Part shown: positions 58,411 to 64,000 of the stretch, in pieces
Layout of the letters: each line of letters opens with the position of its first letter
Numbering within the stretch: the stretch's first letter is position 1
Origin: JAAYYY01 sp964579295
GTDB lineage: Bacteria > Chloroflexota > Anaerolineae > Promineifilales > Promineifilaceae
DNA: 64,000 nucleotides
Assembly (NCBI GenBank): GCA_964579295.1
Contig: CAZOGK010000007.1
Coordinates: forward strand, 1 to 64,000
Direction: 5' to 3'
Translations under genes and position numbers: made by a program
The notes under the pieces: model-generated
What the model saw: only the letters and a program-made list of their open reading frames with translations
The model's database searches: none
Told to the model about the DNA's origin: nothing

Positions 58411-60106
58411 TAGCCAGCAAAGACGGCTGTGGGTGGTCATGATCGGCATGGGCTTTGCCGCCGTGTTGATCGTCGGGCGGCTGGTCGCCTTCCAGGTGGT
58501 CCAGGGCGCACACTGGGAAGAGATGGGCCGGGAGATGCAGCGCGTCAATGTCATCGCGCAGCCCGACCGCGGGATCATTTATGACCGCAACGGCGCCGTC
58601 TTGGCCGGCAATAGCGCCGACTACCAGATCGGCGCCTCGCCCTCGCTGCTGACGGGGGCGGCCGCCGAAGAGATGGCGACGGCGCTGGCGCCCATCCTGC
58701 AGCGGCCGCGCTATGAGCTGCTGGGCGCACTGCAGGCCGAACAGCCCTATGTGCTACTGGCCGGGCGCGTCTCGCCGGAAGTGGCCGAGGCCGTCCGCGA
58801 GTTAGGCTATAGCGGCATCCAGCTCGATCCCTTGCCGCGCCGCATTTATCCGCAGGGAAAGCTGCTCTGCCACGTCCTCGGCTACGTCGATTTTGACGGA
58901 GATGGCGGCTCCGGCGTGGAAGGCTATTACCAGCAGGAGCTGGCCGGTGAAGCGGCCAGCGACGTGCGCAATATCTCGCCGCTGACGCCGCAGCGCAGTG
59001 TCATCGCCCGTGAAGGCTCCGATCTGTACCTGACCATCGACCGCGCAGTGCAGTTCCTCGTCGAGCGCCATCTGGAGCAGGCGATGTGGGATCATGGCTC
59101 GCGCAGCGGCTCGATCATCGTCATCAACCCGCGCAACGGCGAGATTCTGGCGATGGCGAACTACCCCTGCTTTTCGCCTAACCATTTCTATGAAGAAGAT
59201 GCGGAGCTATTTATCAACCCATCGGTCAGCCGGCAGTATGAGCCCGGCTCGGTCATGAAGCTGGTGACCATGGGCGCGGCGATTGACGCGGGCGTGGTGA
59301 CGCCTACCAGCACCTATTATGACGCCGGCGTCATCGAAGTGGGCGGCCACCGGACCTACAACTGGGACCGCAGCGGCCCGGGCACCACCGACATGACCAC
59401 GCTGCTCTCCCGCTCACTCAACGTCGGCGCGGCGACTATCGCCACCTGGATGGGCCCGGAAACCTACTATACCTATCTGGAGCGCTTTAACTTTGGGCGC
59501 CGCACCGGCATCGACCTGATGGCCGAGGCGTCGGGTCAGATGCACCTGCCGGGCAGTCCTTACTGGGTCGAGTCGTTTATGGCTACCAACGCCTATGGAC
59601 AGGGTATCGCCGTCACGCCGCTGCAGATGGCCGTGTCGGTTACAGCGCTGGCTAACAACGGGCAGCTCATGCAGCCGCACGTCGTGCGCGAGATTCACAG
59701 CGGCGGCCGCATCTACATGCACGAGCCGACGGTGCTCAGCCAGGCCGTCAGCCGCGAGACGGCCAACCAGCTCAACACCATGGCGATCACCGCCGTGCAG
59801 CGCGAGACACAGACCGCCCACGTCGAGGGGTACACCATTGCCGGCAAGACCGGGACGGCGGAAATTCCCGAGGGCGGCGTCTATTTGTCCGACGCCACCA
59901 TTGGCTCCTTTATCGGCTGGCTGCCCGCCGACGATCCCGAGCTGCTCATCCTGGTCAAGCTGGACCGCATGACCAGCTCACAGTGGGGCTCGATGACGGC
60001 AGCGCCCGTCTTTGCCCAGCTCGTGTCGGAGCTTGTGGTGCTGCTCAATATCCCACCCGACAGCGTGCGTCTAGAAGCGGGCGTCACCGAGGCGCGGAGC
60101 AACTGA
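58403..60106 (+). CDS. ftsI: Penicillin-binding protein, septal transpeptidase (FtsI-like)
   Basis: A 567-aa class B PBP. GTG start overlapping ftsL. N-terminal membrane helix (residues about 10-30), dimerisation domain, then transpeptidase: SxxK is S283-VMK in PGSVMKL, SxN is S338-LN and KTG in GKTGTAEI near residue 490. No PASTA repeats. In the dcw cluster this is the division-specific cross-linking enzyme. It is followed by murF, not murE (see finding). Confidence 0.92.
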   Translation: MNSSQQRRLWVVMIGMGFAAVLIVGRLVAFQVVQGAHWEEMGREMQRVNVIAQPDRGIIYDRNGAVLAGNSADYQIGASPSLLTGAAAEEMATALAPILQRPRYELLGALQAEQPYVLLAGRVSPEVAEAVRELGYSGIQLDPLPRRIYPQGKLLCHVLGYVDFDGDGGSGVEGYYQQELAGEAASDVRNISPLTPQRSVIAREGSDLYLTIDRAVQFLVERHLEQAMWDHGSRSGSIIVINPRNGEILAMANYPCFSPNHFYEEDAELFINPSVSRQYEPGSVMKLVTMGAAIDAGVVTPTSTYYDAGVIEVGGHRTYNWDRSGPGTTDMTTLLSRSLNVGAATIATWMGPETYYTYLERFNFGRRTGIDLMAEASGQMHLPGSPYWVESFMATNAYGQGIAVTPLQMAVSVTALANNGQLMQPHVVREIHSGGRIYMHEPTVLSQAVSRETANQLNTMAITAVQRETQTAHVEGYTIAGKTGTAEIPEGGVYLSDATIGSFIGWLPADDPELLILVKLDRMTSSQWGSMTAAPVFAQLVSELVVLLNIPPDSVRLEAGVTEARSN

Positions 60107-60108
60107 CA

Positions 60109-61542
60109 GTGGCGACGATGCTGACCCTCGGCCACATCCTGGCGCCGATCAGCGGCTACGAGCCCACCGGCGCCGAGCCGGCTATCGCGCAGGTGGTGAC
60201 GGATAGCCGCGACGTCACGCCAGGCAGCCTCTTCATGGCTATCCGCGGCGAGCGCCTCGACGGGCACGACTTCGCCAGCGAGGCTGTCGCGCGCGGCGCC
60301 GTCGCCATCCTGGTAGAGCGCCCGGCGCTGGACGAGCTGCCGACGCTGGACCTGCGCAGAGGGCAGGATATGGTGTGGCCGGAAGCATGGCAGACGCCGC
60401 TGCAAATCGTCGTGGACGATGTGGCCTGGGCCATGCAGGAAGCGGCGCGCGCCTGGATTGACCGGCTGCCGGCGCGTGTGATTGCCATCACCGGCAGCGT
60501 GGGCAAGACTTCGACAAAGGAAGTCGTGCACGCCGTGCTGGCGCAGCGTTACCAGACCTTCAAGACGCCGGGCAACCGCAACAGCGTGCTGGGGCTGCCG
60601 CCGGCCCTCTTCGAAATGAAGGAACGCCACGAGCGCGCCGTCCTGGAGATGGGCATGTTCACCCGCGGCGAGATCGCCCGCCTGGCCGAAATTACCCGGC
60701 CATCGGTCGGCGTCGTTACCATGATTGACCCGGTGCATATGGAGCGCGCCGGCAGCCTGGAAAATATCGTCGCCGCTAAGCAGGAGCTGGTCGAGGCGCT
60801 GCCGGCGGACGGCGCGGCCATTCTCAACCGCGACGAGCCGCTGGTCATGGGCATGGCGGCGCACACGCAGGCCGACGTTTTTACTTATGGGCTGGACCCA
60901 TCCGCCGACCTCTGGGCGGACGAGATTGAGTCGATGGGTCTGAGCGGTATCCGCTTTACCCTTCACTATGGTCCCGACCGTCTGGTGGTCCAGGCGCCGC
61001 TGCTGGGCCGGCACAGCGTGCACACGGCGCTGCGGGCGGCTGCCGTGGGGCTGGTCGAAGGGCTGGCCTGGGAGGAAATCATACAGGGGCTGCAGGATGA
61101 AGCGGCCGAGCTGCGGGTGATTACGGCGACGGGCCCCCGGGGCGCGCTGCTCATCGACGACACCTACAACGCCAGCCCGGCCTCCGTGCTGGCGGCGCTC
61201 AATTTCTTGCGCGATCTTCCCGGCCGGCGCATTGCCGTGCTGGGCGATATGTTAGAGCTGGGCACGGCCGAGGCGGCCTCGCACCAGCTCGTCGGCCGGC
61301 GGGCCAAGGAGGTCGCCGATTTGCTGCTGACGGTGGGCCAGCGGGCGCGCACGATTGCACGGGAGGCGATTGCCGTGGGCATGCCGGCCGAGCAGGTGAT
61401 TTCGGTTGCCAGCGCGGCCGAGGCCGTTCCGCTTTTGCAGGATCTGATTGAGGCCGGCGACGCCATTCTCATTAAGGGCTCGCGCGGCGTAGCGCTGGAC
61501 GATGTCGTGGCGGCGCTGGCACAGCCGGTAGCGGCCACGTAG
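60109..61542 (+). CDS. murF: UDP-N-acetylmuramoyl-tripeptide--D-alanyl-D-alanine ligase
   Basis: A 477-aa ligase that adds D-Ala-D-Ala to the UDP-MurNAc-tripeptide, completing the pentapeptide. GTG start 60109 with GGAG 9 nt upstream. Mur ligase motifs: N-terminal VTDSRDVTPGSLFMAIRGERLDGHDF, ATP loop ITGSVGKTSTKEVV, FKTPGNRNSVLGLP, DDTYNASPASVLAAL and VLGDMLELG, diagnostic for MurF rather than MurE. Three bases from the ftsI stop. Confidence 0.93.
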   Translation: MATMLTLGHILAPISGYEPTGAEPAIAQVVTDSRDVTPGSLFMAIRGERLDGHDFASEAVARGAVAILVERPALDELPTLDLRRGQDMVWPEAWQTPLQIVVDDVAWAMQEAARAWIDRLPARVIAITGSVGKTSTKEVVHAVLAQRYQTFKTPGNRNSVLGLPPALFEMKERHERAVLEMGMFTRGEIARLAEITRPSVGVVTMIDPVHMERAGSLENIVAAKQELVEALPADGAAILNRDEPLVMGMAAHTQADVFTYGLDPSADLWADEIESMGLSGIRFTLHYGPDRLVVQAPLLGRHSVHTALRAAAVGLVEGLAWEEIIQGLQDEAAELRVITATGPRGALLIDDTYNASPASVLAALNFLRDLPGRRIAVLGDMLELGTAEAASHQLVGRRAKEVADLLLTVGQRARTIAREAIAVGMPAEQVISVASAAEAVPLLQDLIEAGDAILIKGSRGVALDDVVAALAQPVAAT

Positions 61543-61550
61543 GACAAACC

Positions 61551-62549
61551 ATGACTTTTGCGCTGACGATTGCAGGATTTACCTTCATGATGGCCGTGAT
61601 CTGGGGCAGCCCTCTGGTGGAGATCATGCGCCGGCTGCGGCTGGGCAAGCAGATCCGCCTGGAAGGGCCGCAGGCGCATATCACGAAAATGGGCACGCCG
61701 GCGATGGGCGGCATCCTCATCGTCGGCTGGGTCGTCATCATCAGCATCCTGGTCAACGGCGTGCAGATCGTCCGCCAGCTGGAGATTGCCGAGAGCGTCA
61801 TCGTGCCGCTGGGCGTCATGGTCGCCTACGCCATTCTCGGCGGCATCGACGACTATCAGGGGCTGCGCCAGCGTCCCGGCGTGGGCATGTTGGCGCGCTA
61901 CAAGATCTGGTATCAGGCCGCCATTGCCGTGGTCGCCGCCGCCGTCATCTACTGGGTAAACGGCCAGCACGGGTGGATGTCGCTGCCGCTGGTGCCGGAG
62001 CGCATCGACATCGGGCTCTGGTTTATCCCGATTGCCGCATTCGTCATCACGGCCACGGCCAACGCCGTTAACTTGACCGACGGTCTGGATGGGCTGGCCG
62101 GCATTATTGCCGCCACTGCCTTTGCCGCCTATGGCGTCATTGCCTACCTTCAGGACCAGCAGTTCCTGGTCGTCTTCAGCTTTATTGTCGTCGGCGCCTG
62201 CTTTGCCTTTCTCTGGTTTAACGCCAATCCGGCGCAGATGTTTATGGGCGATGTTGCCTCGCAGCCTCTGGGCGGCGCGCTGGCCGTGGTGGCGCTGATG
62301 ACGACGCAGTGGCCCATCCTGCCGATCATTGCCCTCGTGCCGGTGACGACGACGCTCTCGACAATCATTCAGGTCGGCTCGGCCGTGCTCAGCCGCCGCT
62401 TTTTGGGCCGCGATATTCGCCCGCTGCGTATGGCGCCGCTCCATAATCATTTTGTCCTCTTGGGCTGGAGCGAGACGCAGATCGTGCAGCGCTGGTGGCT
62501 GATCGGCATTCTCTCGGCCATGGTCGGCGTGGCCCTGGCATTGGTGTAA
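61551..62549 (+). CDS. mraY: Phospho-N-acetylmuramoyl-pentapeptide transferase
   Basis: A 332-aa polytopic membrane enzyme making lipid I from UDP-MurNAc-pentapeptide and undecaprenyl phosphate. Motifs: PAMGGILIV, the Asp pair in GGIDDYQGL, ANAVNLTDGLDGLAG and GDVASQPLGGALA. The helix count is about ten. 8 bp after murF; overlaps murD by 1 bp. Slightly short versus E. coli (360 aa), normal for this phylum. Confidence 0.93.
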   Translation: MTFALTIAGFTFMMAVIWGSPLVEIMRRLRLGKQIRLEGPQAHITKMGTPAMGGILIVGWVVIISILVNGVQIVRQLEIAESVIVPLGVMVAYAILGGIDDYQGLRQRPGVGMLARYKIWYQAAIAVVAAAVIYWVNGQHGWMSLPLVPERIDIGLWFIPIAAFVITATANAVNLTDGLDGLAGIIAATAFAAYGVIAYLQDQQFLVVFSFIVVGACFAFLWFNANPAQMFMGDVASQPLGGALAVVALMTTQWPILPIIALVPVTTTLSTIIQVGSAVLSRRFLGRDIRPLRMAPLHNHFVLLGWSETQIVQRWWLIGILSAMVGVALALV

Positions 62550-63928
62550 TGGTGGATCCACTCTCTGGTAAGCGCCTCGTCATTCTTGGGCTGGCCCGGC
62601 AGGGCCGGGCGCTGGCGCGCTTTGCCGCGCAGGCCGGCGCGCGCGTGGTGGTCTCCGACCTGCGCTCGGCGCAGGAGCTGGCCGACAGCATGGCATCCCT
62701 CGAAGGCGCTGGCGTCGAGTTCGTCCTGGGCCACCATCCGCTGGCGCTGCTCGACGGCGCGGACATGCTTGCCGTCAGCGGCGGCGTGCCCCTGACCGCG
62801 CCCATCGTGCAGGCGGCGCTGGAGCGAGGCATCCGCCTGACCAACGATTCGCTGGAGTTTGCCCGGCGCGTGCGCGCGCCGCTCGTGGGCATTACCGGCT
62901 CGGCGGGTAAGACGACCACGACGGCGCTGGTGGGCGCTATCGGCCGCGCTGGCGGGCGCGCCACCTGGGTGGGCGGCAATATCGGCAACCCGCTCATCGA
63001 AGACGTAGACGCCATTCAGCCGGGCGATCTGGTCGTGCATGAGCTTTCCAGCTTCCAGCTTGAGCTGTGGGATCGCAGCCCGGCCATCGCCGCCGTGCTC
63101 AATGTGACGCCGAACCATCTGGACCGTCACGGGACGATGGACGCCTATCTGGCAGCGAAAGGTAATGCGATCCGCTTCCAGCAGCCACATGACATTGCCA
63201 TTCTCTGCGCCGACGATCCGGGCTCCATGTCGCTCGCGCCGCTGGCGCCGGGACGAGTGCGCACTTACAGCGCCCAACGGCGGGTGGAAGACGGCGCCTA
63301 CATTGCCCGCGAGCAGGTGTGGCTGGCGACAGAGGGTGGTAGCCAGCCCCTCTTCCCCCTGGACATCATCCCGTTGCGCGGCGCGCATAATGTGCTGAAC
63401 GTGCTGGCGGCGGTGACGATTGCCGACAGCGCCGGCATCGACGCGGCTGCCATCCACGAGGCGGTCGCCGGCTTCAGCCCTGTGCCGCACCGCCTGGAGC
63501 CAGTCGCCATACACGGTGGCGTGCAGTACGTTAACGATTCGATTGCCACCGCTCCCGAGCGGGCGCTGGCGGCTATTGCCGCCTTTGCGGAGCCGCTGGT
63601 ACTGCTGGCCGGCGGCCGGGACAAGGAAATGGTCTGGGATGAGTGGGCCGCCCAGGTCAGCCAGCGCGTGCGTCACGTCGTGCTGTTTGGCGCGCTGGCG
63701 CCGGCGCTGCAGGAACTGCTCGCCGCCCAGCCAGAGCCGCCGGCGACGACGCTGGTGCGAACGCTGGCAGAAGCGGTGGCCGCCGCCAGCGAAGCGGCCG
63801 GGCCGGGTGACGTGGTGCTGCTGTCGCCGGGCGGAACCAGCTATGACGCCTATCAGGATTTTGAAGCGCGCGGCGAATCATTTCGCCAGCTTGTCGCCGC
63901 GCTGGTCAGCGCGAAGGAGCAGATATGA
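62549..63928 (+). CDS. murD: UDP-N-acetylmuramoyl-L-alanine--D-glutamate ligase
   Basis: A 459-aa Mur ligase that adds D-Glu to UDP-MurNAc-L-Ala. ATP loop GITGSAGKTTTTALV, VVHELSSFQLE, NVTPNHLDRHGTMDAYLAAK and VNDSIATAPERALAAI, diagnostic for MurD. The ATG at 62549 shares its A with the mraY stop (TAATG); an extension to 62495 lies inside mraY. It overlaps ftsW by ATGA. Confidence 0.94.
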   Translation: MVDPLSGKRLVILGLARQGRALARFAAQAGARVVVSDLRSAQELADSMASLEGAGVEFVLGHHPLALLDGADMLAVSGGVPLTAPIVQAALERGIRLTNDSLEFARRVRAPLVGITGSAGKTTTTALVGAIGRAGGRATWVGGNIGNPLIEDVDAIQPGDLVVHELSSFQLELWDRSPAIAAVLNVTPNHLDRHGTMDAYLAAKGNAIRFQQPHDIAILCADDPGSMSLAPLAPGRVRTYSAQRRVEDGAYIAREQVWLATEGGSQPLFPLDIIPLRGAHNVLNVLAAVTIADSAGIDAAAIHEAVAGFSPVPHRLEPVAIHGGVQYVNDSIATAPERALAAIAAFAEPLVLLAGGRDKEMVWDEWAAQVSQRVRHVVLFGALAPALQELLAAQPEPPATTLVRTLAEAVAAASEAAGPGDVVLLSPGGTSYDAYQDFEARGESFRQLVAALVSAKEQI

Positions 63929-64000
63929 GTACAGTAACCGTCGTTCGCCGCAAAAGCAGCCGGGCGCGGCCCGGTATCAAGCTCTACGTCGATTACTGGC
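63925..64000 (+). CDS. ftsW: FtsW-like protein, N-terminus only
   Basis: Frame open from ATG 63925 to the right edge (25 codons). The start overlaps the murD stop (ATGA). The visible residues are a basic N-terminal tail (VVRRKSSRARPG) then KLYVDYW, consistent with the cytosolic start before the first helix of the SEDS glycosyltransferase FtsW, which follows murD in the standard cluster. Assigned mainly by synteny. Confidence 0.65.
   Translation, partial: MSTVTVVRRKSSRARPGIKLYVDYW

Noticed and set aside
60109..61542. murE rather than murF
   Set aside because: The DDTYNASPASV and VLGDMLELG motifs identify MurF.

Overview
The window is one continuous stretch of GC-rich bacterial chromosome, densely packed, with no sign of phage, transposon, plasmid or CRISPR. 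Most likely it comes from a Chloroflexota bacterium (Anaerolineae/Ardenticatenia-like). Reasons: a secreted protein ending in a YLPFV-type tail, TadE/TadG pseudopilins carrying Thr/Pro linkers, a CpXC protein, FHA and Ser/Thr kinase signalling genes, and a division/cell-wall cluster headed by mraZ that lacks murE. This placement is inference from gene content; no 16S or ribosomal protein gene is present to settle it. Promoters resemble a sigma70 consensus (TTGACA or TTGACT with TATAAT-like -10 boxes), and Rho-independent terminators are recognisable.

Layout. 1-8.3 kb (minus strand): an operon of Tad/Flp-type pseudopilins with large decorated ectodomains plus a secreted BNR-like protein; the first-listed gene runs off the left edge. 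8.7-18.6 kb: housekeeping metabolism (fused alpha/beta 2-oxoacid dehydrogenase E1, CBS-domain proteins, CTP synthase, roadblock protein, inositol-phosphatase/CysQ-like enzyme, DUF6285 protein, tRNA-Leu(CAG), a tandem RNase HI, FprA-type ferredoxin-NADP reductase). 18.7-25.7 kb: a LysM glycosidase-like protein, cystathionine beta-synthase, an unknown four-repeat membrane-anchored protein, and a phosphotransferase/acyl-CoA dehydrogenase divergent pair. 25.9-30.6 kb: signalling (GAF-PAS histidine kinase, CpXC protein, FHA-winged-helix regulator divergent from a Ser/Thr kinase). 30.7-42.3 kb: an orphan sugar-ABC ATPase, a DMT exporter, a DprE1/DprE2-like epimerase pair, a CehA-like PHP hydrolase, a large lipoprotein with a catalytically dead clostripain-like domain, gamma-glutamyltranspeptidase and a cupin. 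42.4-45.7 kb: an ABC export operon behind a perfect 14-bp-arm palindrome, whose permease is fused to a YhfC-type intramembrane protease domain. 45.8-49.9 kb: M20 peptidase, membrane protein and HyuA-like hydantoinase. 49.9-55.3 kb (minus): rnhB, two glycosyltransferases, oligopeptidase B-like peptidase and an RmlD-like reductase. 55.5-64 kb: trmD, then mraZ-rsmH-ftsL-ftsI-murF-mraY-murD-ftsW(partial).

The genes are mostly independent small operons. The best leads are the decorated pilin operon, the YhfC-ABC permease fusion under its palindrome, the four-repeat protein, the FHA/kinase pair with a shared inverted repeat, the tandem RNase HI with a dead second domain, the degenerate clostripain lipoprotein, and a clear MraZ-box array upstream of a murE-less dcw cluster.
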